Shown: positions 40,420 through 49,440, numbered from the stretch's first letter. The stretch is 49,484 bases of DNA from Comamonadaceae bacterium (GCA_013297985.1 JAAFIY010000010.1:1-49484); one strand, 5' to 3'. The notes: generated by a model from the letters alone, not told the origin. Translations and numbers: made by a program.

Positions 40420-41655
40420 ATGCTACAAAACAAGGAGCTACTTGGGCCCATGAATAGGGCGCTAGGGGCCAAAAAGACCATTGAGATTGCGGCGGTGCCC
40501 GGCGTGCGCGGGCGTGGCGTGGCGGCGCAGGTCTCACCGCGCTTTGACGCCTGGCAGCGCCAGGCGGCCGACGACGGTTGGTCAGCCGCTGAGTACGAGG
40601 CTGGCGCGGTGGCCGAAGGCCAACAAATACCCACCACCTGGCGCTGGGAAGACGCCAAAACCGCCATCAGCCGCAACCAGTCGCCCGATTTGCCCTTCAA
40701 CCTCACGCTGAATCCCTACCGGGGTTGCGAACACGGCTGCATCTACTGCTATGCCCGCCCCAGCCATGCGTGGCTGGGCATGTCGCCGGGCTTGGCCTTC
40801 GAGACCAAGCTGGTGGCCAAGCGCGGGCTGGCGGCGGTGCTGGCCAGGCAGATTGCGTCACGCGCCCATGTGCCGCAGCGCATCGTGATTGGGGCCGTCA
40901 CAGATGCCTATCAGCCGCTAGAGCGCCAGTTGGGCATCACCCGCGAATGCCTGCAGGTGCTGGTGGATGCGGGGCACCCGTTGAGCATCGTCACCAAGGG
41001 CGCGGGCATTGAGCGTGATGTGGATTTGCTGCAGCAACTGGCCGCGCGCGGTGGGCCCCCGGAGCGGGTCAGCGTGTACATCAGCCTGAACACGCTGGAT
41101 GCGCGCGCCAACCATTGGCTAGAGCCCCGGGCGCCATCCCCCACGCGGCGGCTGAAGGTGATTGAGCGCCTGGCCCAAGCGGGCATTCCAGTAGGCGTCA
41201 GCCTGGCACCGCAGATTCCCTTCATCACCGACGACATGGAAAGCGTGCTGCAAGCCGCCGCCGATGCTGGCGCGCGCCGCGCCTTCTACACCGTGCTGCG
41301 CCTGCCGCTAGAGGTGGCCCCGCTGTTTGAACACGCCCTGCGCACCCATTGGCCTGACCGAGCTGATCGTGTGCTGGCCCGCATGCGTGACCTGCGCGGC
41401 GGCGAGCTGTACCGCGCTGACTTTGCCACCCGCATGAAGGGCACCGGGGTGTGGGCGCAGTTGTTGTCGCAACGGTTTGCCAAAGCGTGTGACAAGTTGG
41501 GCTTGCAGCGTGAGCGGCCTGAATACGCCGACGATGTGGGACCACGGGATGTGGCCAAGGCGCAAACAGAGCCCGCAAACTTGGCTGGTGGCGCCACGCG
41601 CAGCTTGGTGCTGGCCACACCCCCTGCGGTGCAGGGCGATCTGTTTGCGCCCTAG
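40420..41655 (+). CDS. PA0069-family radical SAM protein
   Basis: A protein of up to 411 residues with an Fe-S/SAM radical core. The cluster motif CxxxCxxC is CEHGCIYC at about residues 103-110 in LTLNPYRGCEHGCIYCYARP. The following ETKLVAKRGLAAVLARQI and GAVTDAYQPLERQLGITREC resemble spore photoproduct lyase-like radical SAM proteins (COG1533 group), whose founder repairs UV-damaged DNA; PA0069-type members are uncharacterised. Two starts are possible: ATG 40420, and ATG 40450 with AAGGAG 12 bases upstream. Both overlap a copy of the dispersed repeat. The upstream LexA box supports a link to DNA damage. The C-terminal ~40 residues are poorly conserved. Confidence 0.9.
   Translation: MLQNKELLGPMNRALGAKKTIEIAAVPGVRGRGVAAQVSPRFDAWQRQAADDGWSAAEYEAGAVAEGQQIPTTWRWEDAKTAISRNQSPDLPFNLTLNPYRGCEHGCIYCYARPSHAWLGMSPGLAFETKLVAKRGLAAVLARQIASRAHVPQRIVIGAVTDAYQPLERQLGITRECLQVLVDAGHPLSIVTKGAGIERDVDLLQQLAARGGPPERVSVYISLNTLDARANHWLEPRAPSPTRRLKVIERLAQAGIPVGVSLAPQIPFITDDMESVLQAAADAGARRAFYTVLRLPLEVAPLFEHALRTHWPDRADRVLARMRDLRGGELYRADFATRMKGTGVWAQLLSQRFAKACDKLGLQRERPEYADDVGPRDVAKAQTEPANLAGGATRSLVLATPPAVQGDLFAP
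40422..40475. repeat. Dispersed repeat copy overlapping the radical SAM start
   Basis: GCTACAAAACAAGGAGCTAC, then TTGGGCCCATGAATAGGGCG and CTAGGGGCC, follow the same layout as the copy at 40256. Here the A-run is changed to AAGGAG, a Shine-Dalgarno-like sequence, and the loop contains the in-frame ATG 40450. Confidence 0.65.
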
Positions 41656-41812
41656 GCGCGGCGCGAGCCCGGGCTGTAGTGGTCTGCCGCCCCAAACGCC
41701 ACCACCGGGCCTTGCGCGTTTGGGGGCGGCCTCAGCGTTTTGGCGTTTGCCACAGGCAGCCGATACAGTCGGCCCTGTATTTGCACCCGCGCCAACCAGC
41801 CACGCCCGAACA

Positions 41813-43039
41813 ATGCCCCGCACCCAATGCCTTGCAACCCCCACCGTGCGCAGCCGCGCCTGGAGGCACAGGCTTGCTGATGCGGGCCTGTGGGCGGCCG
41901 TGTGCATGGGCAGCGCGGCGTGGGCCAATCCAGTGGGCAGCGGCGCAGATTCAGGCCCTGCGGTGGAGGCGGGGGTGGTCCTCAAACCCAGCTTGTCGCT
42001 GCGCTTAACGGCGCCAGCATTGGCCACACCACCGGCGCCCATCGTTGCACCCGCACCGGCATCAGCTCCCGCACCAGGCGCTGCCTCGCGCCCGCCTTTG
42101 GCCGCTGCGGCCACCACTGTCACCCCAGCGTCTCCCACGGCCGCCCCGACCGCAAACGTCGGCGCAACGATGGCTGCGCCCGCTGCACGGCCCACCGACG
42201 CCCCGGATTGGACCGACGAGCCCCCCGTGCTGTCTCGTTTGATTGAACGCGGCTTTGCCGACCAAAGCGCGGGCCAGCCGGTGGCTGCCGCCACCGCCTA
42301 TTGCCAGGCCGCGCGCTTGGGCAGCGCCGAGGCGCAGTACCTGTTGGCGCGTCTGTACTTGGAAGGTGTGGACGTGCAGCACGACGCCGCTCTGGCCGCT
42401 AATTTGCTGTCAGCGGCCGCGCAGCGCGGGCACGTGGCCGCTCAGCAAACGCTCAGCGATCAAGCCGCGCAGGGCCGCGTCAGCGCGCCCTCAGCCCGAT
42501 TACCCGATTGCATTGAAACCGGCGGCGCGGTGGTGATGGGCGTGATCAGCCGGCTACCGCCCTTGCCACCTGCGCCACTGATTGAGCCCCCTGTGCCTTT
42601 GGAAGTGGTGCAGCGCTTTGTCGAGCGGCTGCCGCAAGACAAACGCCGCCATGCCGAGATGATCAAGCGCCTGGCGCCACGCTTTGATGTAGATCCGCGC
42701 TTGGCGCTGGCCATCGTGCGCATGGAAAGCAACTTTGAAGCCGATGCGCTGTCGTCCAAAAACGCCATGGGCCTGATGCAGCTCATTGCCGACACGGCCG
42801 AGCGCTTTGGCGTGCGCGACCCCTGGAACCCTGAGCAGAACGTGCGTGGCGGCTTGGCCTATTTGCGCTTTCTGCTGCAGCGTTTTGACGGCGACATTGC
42901 CTTGGCCAGCGCCGCCTACAACGCCGGCGAAGGCGCGGTCGACCGCCACGGCGGCGTGCCGCCTTTTGCCGAAACGCGTGAATACGTGCGCCGCATCCTG
43001 GGCTTTTACCGCAGCCCCAAGCACCAGCCGTTGATGTAG
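41813..43039 (+). CDS. Secreted SLT-type lytic transglycosylase with Sel1-like repeats
   Basis: A 408-residue protein with a signal peptide (ADAGLWAAVCMGSAAWANP; probable cleavage after AWA). A Pro/Ala/Thr-rich linker of ~90 residues follows. Two Sel1-like helical repeats (AEAQYLLARLYLEGVDVQHD, AAQRGHVAAQQTLSD) lie at ~150-215. The C-terminal transglycosylase SLT domain has catalytic Glu at about residue 304 in LAIVRMESNFEADALSSKNA, then GLMQLIADTAERFGV, NVRGGLAYLRFLLQRF and ALASAAYNAGEGAVDRHGG. It should cleave peptidoglycan in the periplasm. The ATG at 41813 is chosen because it gives a proper signal peptide; the frame is open further upstream into the preceding gene. The intergenic distance to the radical SAM gene is ~157 bases. 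Confidence 0.92.
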   Translation: MPRTQCLATPTVRSRAWRHRLADAGLWAAVCMGSAAWANPVGSGADSGPAVEAGVVLKPSLSLRLTAPALATPPAPIVAPAPASAPAPGAASRPPLAAAATTVTPASPTAAPTANVGATMAAPAARPTDAPDWTDEPPVLSRLIERGFADQSAGQPVAAATAYCQAARLGSAEAQYLLARLYLEGVDVQHDAALAANLLSAAAQRGHVAAQQTLSDQAAQGRVSAPSARLPDCIETGGAVVMGVISRLPPLPPAPLIEPPVPLEVVQRFVERLPQDKRRHAEMIKRLAPRFDVDPRLALAIVRMESNFEADALSSKNAMGLMQLIADTAERFGVRDPWNPEQNVRGGLAYLRFLLQRFDGDIALASAAYNAGEGAVDRHGGVPPFAETREYVRRILGFYRSPKHQPLM

Positions 43040-43066
43040 TGGCTGACGTGCCGCTTAAGGGTAGTT

Positions 43067-43122
43067 GCTACAAAAAAAATAGCTGCTTACGCCCGTTAAC
43101 AGGGCGCAAGCAGCCTTTTTTA
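43067..43122. terminator. Bidirectional terminator formed by a dispersed repeat copy
   Basis: GCTACAAAAAAAATAGC precedes a 13-bp stem with one mismatch (GCTGCTTACGCCC, loop GTTAACA, GGGCGCAAGCAGC) followed by CTTTTTTATT. On the plus strand it ends the lytic transglycosylase transcript. On the minus strand the hairpin is followed by TATTTTTTTT and ends the dnaJ transcript. Confidence 0.85.
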
Positions 43123-43132
43123 TTCAAGGGTT

Positions 43133-44278
43133 TCAGTTAAAGAAGCTCTTGATGCGATCCGTCCAGCTTTCGCTGTTGGGCGAATGTTTGCCGCCGCCTT
43201 TTTTCAGGGACTCCTCAAGCTCGCGCAGCAGCTTGCGCTGGTGCTCGGTGAGCTTCACCGGCGTCTCCACCGAGATGTGGCAATACAAGTCACCAGGGTA
43301 GGTCGCGCGCACGCCTTTGACGCCCTTGCCGCGCAGCCGAAACTGCTTGCCAGCCTGTGTGCCTTCAGGGATGTCAATGGCGGCTTTGCCTTCCAGCGTG
43401 GGCACTTGGATTTCGCCCCCCAGCGCGGCGGTGATAAAGCTGATGGGCACGTTGCAATGCAGGTCATCACCATCGCGCTCAAAGATCTCGTGCTTTTTCA
43501 GGCGGATCTCGATGTACAGGTCACCCGGCGGGCCGCCATTGGTGCCGGGCTCGCCATTGCCCACGCTGCGAATGCGCATGCCGTCGTCAATGCCGGCGGG
43601 AATCTTCACCTCAAGCGTCTTTTGCTTCTTGGTGCGGCCTGATCCGTTGCACACGGTGCAGGGCTCGGGGATCACCTTGCCGGTGCCTCGGCAGGTGGGG
43701 CAGGTTTGCTGCACGCTAAAGAAGCCCTGGCGCATCTGCACCACGCCCGAACCATTGCAGGTGCCGCAGGTTTTAGGGTGCGTGCCAGGCTTGGCGCCGC
43801 TGCCGTGGCAGGTGTCGCAGGTGTCCCAGGTGGGGATACGGATTTGCGCGTCTTTGCCGCGGGCGGCGTCTTCTAGGCTGATTTCCAGCGCGTAGCTCAG
43901 ATCGTTGCCGCGGTACACCTGTCGGCCGCCACCGGCGCGTCCGCGCTGGCCACCGAACATGTCGCCAAAGATGTCGCCAAAAGCTTCGGCAAAACCACCG
44001 AAGCCCTCGGGGCCGCCTGCGCCGCCGGGGCCGCGCATGTTGGGGTCCACCCCGGCGTGGCCATATTGGTCGTAGGCCGCGCGTTTTTGGGTGTCCGACA
44101 ACATCTCGTAGGCCTCTTTGGCCTCTTTGAATTTTTCTTCAGCAGCCACGGCCGCCTCACCCTGGTTGCGGTCAGGGTGGTGCTTCATCGCCAGCTTGCG
44201 ATAAGCCTTTTTGATGTCTTCGTCGGTGGCGTTCTTGGCAAGGCCCAGAACCTCGTAGTAGTCGCGCTTGGTGGCCAT
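43133..44278 (-). CDS. dnaJ: Chaperone protein DnaJ (Hsp40)
   Basis: A 381-residue co-chaperone that delivers unfolded substrates to DnaK and stimulates its ATPase. The J domain has the HPD motif ([10 protein letters not shown]). A Gly/Phe-rich region follows ([20 protein letters not shown]), then four CxxCxGxG zinc motifs ([32 protein letters not shown]) and the C-terminal substrate domains. ATG at 44278 ([13 protein letters not shown]) is the usual start; a TTG two codons upstream is discounted. It is the last gene of grpE-dnaK-dnaJ, separated from dnaK by a hairpin-containing gap, and ends at a bidirectional terminator. Confidence 0.98.
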   Translation of the reverse strand: MATKRDYYEVLGLAKNATDEDIKKAYRKLAMKHHPDRNQGEAAVAAEEKFKEAKEAYEMLSDTQKRAAYDQYGHAGVDPNMRGPGGAGGPEGFGGFAEAFGDIFGDMFGGQRGRAGGGRQVYRGNDLSYALEISLEDAARGKDAQIRIPTWDTCDTCHGSGAKPGTHPKTCGTCNGSGVVQMRQGFFSVQQTCPTCRGTGKVIPEPCTVCNGSGRTKKQKTLEVKIPAGIDDGMRIRSVGNGEPGTNGGPPGDLYIEIRLKKHEIFERDGDDLHCNVPISFITAALGGEIQVPTLEGKAAIDIPEGTQAGKQFRLRGKGVKGVRATYPGDLYCHISVETPVKLTEHQRKLLRELEESLKKGGGKHSPNSESWTDRIKSFFN

Positions 44279-44337
44279 GGGCAATGAGAGCGGTTGGGGC
44301 GGCGGTGTGCGGGGTGGGGCGGGGTCTGAATGCCAAC

Positions 44338-44366
44338 AGGCGCATCAGTGTGCAACCGATGCGCCT
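44338..44366 (-). other. Hairpin between dnaK and dnaJ
   Basis: A perfect 9-bp inverted repeat (AGGCGCATC / GATGCGCCT) with an 11-base loop lies in the 128-base dnaK-dnaJ gap. No U-tract follows on the minus strand, so an attenuator or an RNA-processing/stability element is more likely than a full terminator. Confidence 0.55.
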
Positions 44367-44406
44367 GGGGCTTGGGGTGATGCCTTTTTGGGGGGGCAGT
44401 TGGCAA

Positions 44407-46386
44407 TCAGCCTTTTTTGACTTCTTTGACCTCGGCGTCCACCACATTGTCGTCAGCGGGTTTGCCTTGGGCGGCGCCCGCACCCGCTGCGCCAGCGCCT
44501 GGGGCTGCACCCGTAGCACCTGCCGCCGCACCGGCAGCGGCCTCTTTGGCCTGCATGTCAGCGTAGATTTTCTCGCCGAGCTTTTGGCTGGCGGTCATCA
44601 ACTCGGTGCTGGCGCGCTCAATGGCGTCTTTGTCTTCGCCCAAGGCGGCTTCTTCGGTGGCTTTGATGGCGGCTTCAATCTTTTCTTTTTCGGCTGCATC
44701 CAGCTTGTCACCGTGTTCAGCCAAGGACTTTTTCACGCCGTGGATGCTGGCTTCGGCCGTGTTGCGCGCTTGCACCAACTCGAGCTTTTTCTTGTCTTCC
44801 ACCGCGTTCAGCTCGGCGTCTTTCACCATTTGCTGAATCTCGGCCTCAGACAAGCCCGAGTTGGCTTTGATGGTGATCTTGTTTTCTTTGCCGGTGCCTT
44901 TGTCTTTGGCGCTGACGTGCAAGATGCCGTTGGCGTCAATGTCAAAGGTCACTTCAATCTGCGGCATGCCGCGCGGGGCGGGGGGAATACCTTCTAGGTT
45001 GAATTCGCCCAGCAGCTTGTTGCCCGCCGCAATCTCGCGCTCGCCTTGGAAGACCTTGATGGTCACCGCAGGTTGGTTGTCATCCGCCGTGGAATAGGTC
45101 TGCGCAAATTTGGTGGGAATGGTGGTGTTCTTGCCAATCATCTTGGTCATGACGCCGCCCAGGGTTTCAATGCCCAGGCTTAGCGGTGTCACGTCCAGCA
45201 GCAGCACGTCTTTGCGGTCACCTGAGAGCACCTGGCCCTGAATGGCGGCACCCACGGCCACGGCTTCGTCGGGGTTCACGTCTTTGCGCGGCTCTTTGCC
45301 AAAGAAGGCTTTGACCTTCTCTTGCACCTTGGGCATGCGCGTCATGCCGCCCACCAAGATCACGTCTTGGATGTCGCCCACTTTCACGCCCGCGTCTTTG
45401 ATGGCGGTGCGGCAGGGCTCAATGGTGCGCTCGATCAGTTCATCCACCAGCGCCTCCAGCTTGGCGCGGGTCATTTTGATGTTGAGGTGCTTGGGGCCGG
45501 ACGCGTCAGCCGTGATGTAGGGCAGGTTGACGTCGGTGCTGGCGCTGCTAGACAGCTCAATCTTGGCCTTCTCGGCCGCTTCTTTCAGGCGCTGCAGGGC
45601 CAGCACGTCTTTGGACAGATCCACGCCTTGCTCTTTTTTGAACTCAGCAATGATGTAGTCAATGATGCGCTGGTCAAAGTCTTCGCCACCCAAGAAAGTG
45701 TCGCCGTTGGTGGACAGCACTTCAAACTGCTTTTCGCCATCAAGGTCAGCGATGTCGATGATGGAGATGTCAAAGGTGCCGCCGCCCAAGTCGTACACCG
45801 CGATCTTGCGGTCAGAGCCTTTGCGCTGCTCGTCGGCCTTGTCCAAGCCAAAAGCCAATGCAGCGGCGGTGGGTTCGTTGATGATGCGTTTGACTTCCAG
45901 GCCCGCGATGCGGCCGGCATCTTTGGTGGCCTGGCGCTGCGCGTCATTGAAGTAAGCCGGCACGGTAATGACGGCCTCAGTGACTTCTTCGCCCAGGTAG
46001 TCCTCGGCCGTCTTTTTCATTTTGCGCAGCACTTCAGCGCTAACTTGGGGCGGGGCCATTTTTTTGCCGCGCACTTCTACCCAAGCGTCGCCGTTGTCGG
46101 CACGTGCGATGGTGTAAGGCATCAGGTCGATGTCTTTTTGCACCTCTTTTTCTTCAAACTTGCGGCCGATCAGGCGCTTGACGGCATACAGCGTGTTGCG
46201 CGGGTTAGTGACCGCCTGGCGCTTGGCCGGGGCACCCACCAAAATTTCGCCGTCTTCTTGGTAGGCAATGATCGAAGGCGTGGTGCGCGCGCCTTCGGCG
46301 TTTTCAATCACCTTGACGTTGTTGCCTTCCAAAATGGCCACGCAAGAGTTGGTGGTGCCCAGGTCGATGCCGATGATCTTGCCCAT
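44407..46386 (-). CDS. dnaK: Chaperone protein DnaK (Hsp70)
   Basis: A 659-residue ATP-dependent chaperone that binds hydrophobic stretches in unfolded proteins. The nucleotide-binding domain has [20 protein letters not shown] at the start, the phosphate loop [20 protein letters not shown] and the adenosine motif [20 protein letters not shown]. The interdomain linker is [19 protein letters not shown]. The substrate-binding domain and helical lid follow, ending with an Ala/Gly-rich tail and the EVKEVKKG terminus. No key residue is missing. A sigma-32-like promoter lies ~80 bases upstream, between grpE and dnaK, so heat induction independent of grpE is likely. Confidence 0.99.
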   Translation of the reverse strand: MGKIIGIDLGTTNSCVAILEGNNVKVIENAEGARTTPSIIAYQEDGEILVGAPAKRQAVTNPRNTLYAVKRLIGRKFEEKEVQKDIDLMPYTIARADNGDAWVEVRGKKMAPPQVSAEVLRKMKKTAEDYLGEEVTEAVITVPAYFNDAQRQATKDAGRIAGLEVKRIINEPTAAALAFGLDKADEQRKGSDRKIAVYDLGGGTFDISIIDIADLDGEKQFEVLSTNGDTFLGGEDFDQRIIDYIIAEFKKEQGVDLSKDVLALQRLKEAAEKAKIELSSSASTDVNLPYITADASGPKHLNIKMTRAKLEALVDELIERTIEPCRTAIKDAGVKVGDIQDVILVGGMTRMPKVQEKVKAFFGKEPRKDVNPDEAVAVGAAIQGQVLSGDRKDVLLLDVTPLSLGIETLGGVMTKMIGKNTTIPTKFAQTYSTADDNQPAVTIKVFQGEREIAAGNKLLGEFNLEGIPPAPRGMPQIEVTFDIDANGILHVSAKDKGTGKENKITIKANSGLSEAEIQQMVKDAELNAVEDKKKLELVQARNTAEASIHGVKKSLAEHGDKLDAAEKEKIEAAIKATEEAALGEDKDAIERASTELMTASQKLGEKIYADMQAKEAAAGAAAGATGAAPGAGAAGAGAAQGKPADDNVVDAEVKEVKKG

Positions 46387-46446
46387 GGTGTTTGTTCTCG
46401 CTTCGGTGTCAGACGGTCAGAAAAAGAAAAAATGCGGATGTGCTGA

Positions 46447-46474
46447 AGCTGTGGATAAGTGCCGCTGTTTCAAG
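46447..46474 (-). promoter_or_regulatory. Sigma-32-like heat-shock promoter of dnaK
   Basis: Read on the minus strand: CTTGAAA, a 13-base spacer, CCACAGCT. The -35 box matches the sigma-32 consensus exactly and the -10 box is close to CCCCATnT. It ends about 60 bases before the dnaK ATG. Confidence 0.75.
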
Positions 46475-46507
46475 GGTGCCAGCGCGCGCCGGTTTGGTGG
46501 CGAACCC

Positions 46508-47101
46508 CTACTTGGGCGCTGCCACCGTCACCAGGGCCGGGCGCAGCACGCGATCAGCGATCAGATAGCCTTTTTGCAGCACGCTCACCACGGTGTTGGC
46601 GTCTTGTTCGGCGGGCACCATGCTGATGGCCTGGTGCTGGTGCGGATCAAACTTGGTGCCCGCGCTGGGGTTGATGGCAATCACCTTGTGGCGCTCAAGC
46701 GCGCTGACCAACTGGCGCAGCGTGGCGTTGGCACCTTCGTGGATTTGCTCGGTGGTGGCGCCCTGGATAGCCAAGCCCGCCTCCAAGCTGTCGGCCACGG
46801 CCAGCATGCTCTCGGCAAAGGATTCCACCGCGAACTTGCGCGCTTTGCTGATGTCGTCTTCGGCGCGGCGGCGGGCGTTTTCAGCTTCGGCTTTGGCGCG
46901 CAGGTATTGGTCAGCCAACTCAGCGCTTTTGGCTTTTAAGGTGACCAACTCGCCTTGTGCCTGGGCCAGGGCTTCGGCGTCGCTGGCGGGGGGCAGGGGG
47001 GTGTCAGAGCCGGGCATGTGCAAAAAGGGTTCACCGGTCACCGGGTCGGTGCCAGCGGCAGCGGGTTCAGTGGAAGGCGGGTTGTGAATCGGATCAGACA
47101 T
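46508..47101 (-). CDS. grpE: Nucleotide exchange factor GrpE
   Basis: A 197-residue co-chaperone that releases ADP from DnaK. The acidic, Pro-rich N-terminus is followed by a long coiled coil ([20 protein letters not shown] then [20 protein letters not shown]) and the C-terminal beta-wing. The family signature [20 protein letters not shown] is at the end. The frame is open upstream to 47164, but ATG at 47101 (MSDPIHNPP) gives the normal length and places the heat-shock promoter upstream of it. It lies 121 bases before dnaK on the same strand. Confidence 0.97.
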   Translation of the reverse strand: MSDPIHNPPSTEPAAAGTDPVTGEPFLHMPGSDTPLPPASDAEALAQAQGELVTLKAKSAELADQYLRAKAEAENARRRAEDDISKARKFAVESFAESMLAVADSLEAGLAIQGATTEQIHEGANATLRQLVSALERHKVIAINPSAGTKFDPHQHQAISMVPAEQDANTVVSVLQKGYLIADRVLRPALVTVAAPK

Positions 47102-47190
47102 ACAAGGCCGAAGAGACGATGAACCGAGCAAGTGAAGTCGGCAAAAACAAATAGAGCGGGCCACGCCTCAAGACACAGCCCGTGCAACCA

Positions 47191-47218
47191 AGCTGGGGTG
47201 AAAAACGAAAATTTCAGC
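47191..47218 (-). promoter_or_regulatory. Sigma-32-like heat-shock promoter of grpE
   Basis: Read on the minus strand: GCTGAAA, a 13-base spacer, CCCCAGCT. This is close to the sigma-32 consensus (CTTGAAA-N13-CCCCATnT) and sits ~90 bases before the grpE ATG. The spacing equals that at the dnaK promoter. Confidence 0.7.
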
Positions 47219-47340
47219 CTGCCGACATCAGCGAATCTGCGTGGCGACGCAATTGCTGGGCCCGACGAGCACAGAGCTGTGGGCACCACCGAGCACTAAG
47301 CCCAACGCGCCACACCAATCCCTCGGGAGCCACTATTGGG

Positions 47341-47368
47341 GCTGGGGACCCAATTACAAGCCCCCAGC
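47341..47368 (-). terminator. Hairpin after the FKBP gene
   Basis: GCTGGGG and CCCCAGC form a 7-bp stem with a 14-base loop just beyond the stop of the FKBP gene. There is no U-tract, so termination is uncertain. Confidence 0.35.
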
Positions 47369-47378
47369 GGCAAAAACT

Positions 47379-47744
47379 TTAGCGAACCGCTAGCAGCTCG
47401 ACGTCAAACTTCAAGGTGGCGTTGGGCGGGATCACGCCGCCAGCACCTCGGGCGCCGTACCCCAACTGGGGCGGAATGATCAGGGTGCGTTGGCCACCCA
47501 CCTGCATGCCCGCCACGCCTTCATCCCAGCCGGCAATCACCATGCGGCCACCCAGCACAAACTCAAATGGGTCATTGCGGTCGCGGCTGGAATCAAACTT
47601 GGCACCTTGCTTGCCGTCGGCATACAGCCAGCCGGTGTAGTGCACGCTGACCGACTGGCCCGCGACGGCAGTGGCGCCCGTCCCGGTTTGAACGTCGGCC
47701 ATTTGCAAGCCGGTGGCAGTGGTGGTGAAGGTGGGCGTGGTCAT
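47379..47744 (-). CDS. FKBP-type peptidyl-prolyl cis-trans isomerase
   Basis: A 121-residue single-domain FKBP that accelerates proline isomerisation during folding. Conserved active-site segments are visible: VSVHYTGWLYADGKQGAKFD, FEFVLGGRMVIAGWDEGVAG, GGQRTLIIPPQLGYGARGAG and VIPPNATLKFDVELLAVR. The short MTTPTFTTTATGLQMADVQT start lacks a signal peptide, so it is cytoplasmic. The frame extends to 47792, but ATG 47744 gives the usual N-terminus. It is next to the heat-shock genes and on the same strand, but separated from grpE by ~277 bases holding the grpE promoter. Confidence 0.95.
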   Translation of the reverse strand: MTTPTFTTTATGLQMADVQTGTGATAVAGQSVSVHYTGWLYADGKQGAKFDSSRDRNDPFEFVLGGRMVIAGWDEGVAGMQVGGQRTLIIPPQLGYGARGAGGVIPPNATLKFDVELLAVR

Positions 47745-47825
47745 ATGAGATGGCGCCGAGTTGGCGCAAAAGGCGTGCAACCCACACGCCACCAGCCCCT
47801 ATAGGAGTCCAAGGCGCGCGTAGAT

Positions 47826-47872
47826 GCTACAAAAAAAATAGCGCCTTAGGCCCATAAACAGGCCGCAGCGCC
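47826..47872 (-). repeat. Dispersed repeat copy, likely terminator of the FAH gene
   Basis: GCTACAAAAAAAATAGCGCC followed by GGCCCATAAACAGGCC and GCAGCGCC. On the minus strand a GC stem is followed by TATTTTTTTT, immediately after the end of the fumarylacetoacetase-fold gene. Confidence 0.7.
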
Positions 47873-47890
47873 CCAAAAGCACGTGAGATT

Positions 47891-49096
47891 TTAGCGGATC
47901 AGGCCGCGGCGCCCCAAGTCGCGCATCAAGGCGCGGGCGCCGTAGGTCCACGGTGCAATGCGGTCAGTGGAGTTGACCGAGTTAACCAGCGTACCCAGCT
48001 GCGGGGTACCAATTTGCACCGTGTCGCCCACCGCGTGGGTGAAGCCCTTGCCCGCGCCGCCACGGTCTTGGGTGGGGGCAAACAAGGTGCCCATAAAGAG
48101 CATGAAGCCGTCGGGGTACTGGTGGTGATCGCCGTAGGTTTGAAACACCAAATCCAGTGGGTCGCGGCTGATGCGGCGCATGGTGCTTTTGCCTTGCAGC
48201 TCAAAGCCGTCTTCGCCATTGACCTGCAGAGTCAGGTCCATGGCGCGCACGTCATGGATCGAAAAGTCAGGATCAAACAACCGGATAAACGGGCCAATGG
48301 CGCAACTGGCGTTGTTGTCTTTGGCGCGGCCCAAAAGCAAGGCGCTGCGGCCTTCGACGTCACGCAAATTGACGTCGTTGCCCAGCGTGGCACCTTTGAC
48401 GAGCCCGCGTGAATTCACCGCCAGCACCACCTCGGGCTCGGGGTTGTTCCACTGGCTGGCTGGGTGCACGCCAACCTGGGCGCCCACGCCCACAGCGCTT
48501 AAGGGCTGGGCCTTGGTAAACACTTCGGCCTCCGGCCCCAAGCCCACTTCCAAGTATTGCGACCACAGACCCAATTCGGTGAGCTTGGCACGCAGCTGCA
48601 GCGCTTCTGGTGACCCGGGGCGCACTGAGCCCAACTGTCCGCCCAAAGCCGCATGCACCGTGGCGCGCACCGATTCGGCCCTGGCGGGGTCACCGCCGGT
48701 TTGTTCTTCAATGACCCGCTCCAACAGGGAATCGGCGAAGGTCACACCTGCGGCCTTGATGGCTTGCAAATCAACCGGCGCCAAAAACCACGGCTTGTTA
48801 CGGTCATGGGCGGCGGCCTGTGGATGGTCTGGCAGGGCGTTGCAGTGCGCTGTGTTGGCCAGCACGCTGGCCGTGTCAGCCAGGCGCGGGCCGACGAACT
48901 TGCGCACGTCACCGGCGGGGTAGTCGCGCTCTAAAAGCTCGCTGCAGGTGGCCGCGAGTTCGGACAAGTCAACGAGTGAGTCGTCGCGCACCTGCACGAG
49001 CGTGGGGCCGACACCCGGCACCAGCACACGGCCGATCAACACCGCACGGCGGTGATCAAACGGCAGAACGTGTTGGGGGGTGAGCAGCTCGCGCAT
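47891..49096 (-). CDS. Fumarylacetoacetate hydrolase-fold protein
   Basis: A 401-residue protein whose C-terminal half resembles the fumarylacetoacetase (FAH) fold: EVVLAVNSRGLVKGATLGND, then VNLRDVEGRSALLLGRAKDN, the acidic metal-binding type pattern, and FTHAVGDTVQIGTPQLGTL. Typical stand-alone FAH hydrolases are ~220-330 residues; the extra N-terminal part (RELLTPQHVLPFDHRRAVLI) matches a longer bacterial subgroup. Members hydrolyse C-C bonds or act as hydratases or decarboxylases on keto-acids; the substrate here is unknown. ATG 49096 is chosen because it avoids overlap with the HxlR gene, although the frame is open to 49162. No strong ribosome-binding site is seen. It probably forms a unit with the upstream HxlR regulator. 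Confidence 0.85.
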   Translation of the reverse strand: MRELLTPQHVLPFDHRRAVLIGRVLVPGVGPTLVQVRDDSLVDLSELAATCSELLERDYPAGDVRKFVGPRLADTASVLANTAHCNALPDHPQAAAHDRNKPWFLAPVDLQAIKAAGVTFADSLLERVIEEQTGGDPARAESVRATVHAALGGQLGSVRPGSPEALQLRAKLTELGLWSQYLEVGLGPEAEVFTKAQPLSAVGVGAQVGVHPASQWNNPEPEVVLAVNSRGLVKGATLGNDVNLRDVEGRSALLLGRAKDNNASCAIGPFIRLFDPDFSIHDVRAMDLTLQVNGEDGFELQGKSTMRRISRDPLDLVFQTYGDHHQYPDGFMLFMGTLFAPTQDRGGAGKGFTHAVGDTVQIGTPQLGTLVNSVNSTDRIAPWTYGARALMRDLGRRGLIR

Positions 49097-49119
49097 GCCG
49101 AGGGCAGCGCTCAAGGCAA

Positions 49120-49440
49120 CTAGCGCGCTGCGGGCTTGCGGGCGCCCGATGCCGCAAACCACTTGTTCGCGAAGGCATGCAAATCTGACAGGCGCTTGAG
49201 CAGATCAGCACCCACCTGGGTGATGAGGTAGCCGTCGCTGCCGTGGTCTAGCAAGCCCGCTTCACGCAAAGCCTTGATGCGGGTGTTGAGCGTGTTGGGC
49301 GTTATGCCGCCCACGCTGTCTTGCAACAGGCGAAAGGTCTGCGGATGGCCATCGCGCAAGGCCCACAGCACGCGCATGGCGTAGCGAGTCTCCAGAAGGC
49401 TCAGCAGTTCGTGGATGGCGGTGCTGTCTTTGCTGCTCAT
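49120..49440 (-). CDS. HxlR-family winged-helix transcriptional regulator
   Basis: A 106-residue DNA-binding protein. The winged-helix core is typical of HxlR: LLETRYAMRVLWALRDGHPQ, then FRLLQDSVGGITPNTLNTRI and KALREAGLLDHGSDGYLITQ. A C-terminal helix (LLKRLSDLHAFANKWFAA) serves for dimerisation. The canonical N-terminal Cys that senses aldehydes or thiol stress in some members is absent. AGGAG lies eight bases before the ATG. It is directly upstream of the FAH-fold gene (23-base gap) and may control it. Confidence 0.88.
   Translation of the reverse strand: MSSKDSTAIHELLSLLETRYAMRVLWALRDGHPQTFRLLQDSVGGITPNTLNTRIKALREAGLLDHGSDGYLITQVGADLLKRLSDLHAFANKWFAASGARKPAAR

Noticed and set aside
44279-44406. 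Third sigma-32 promoter directly before dnaJ
   Set aside because: A CCCCAAG stretch resembles the -10 box, but there is no CTTGAAA-like -35 at 13-14 bases.
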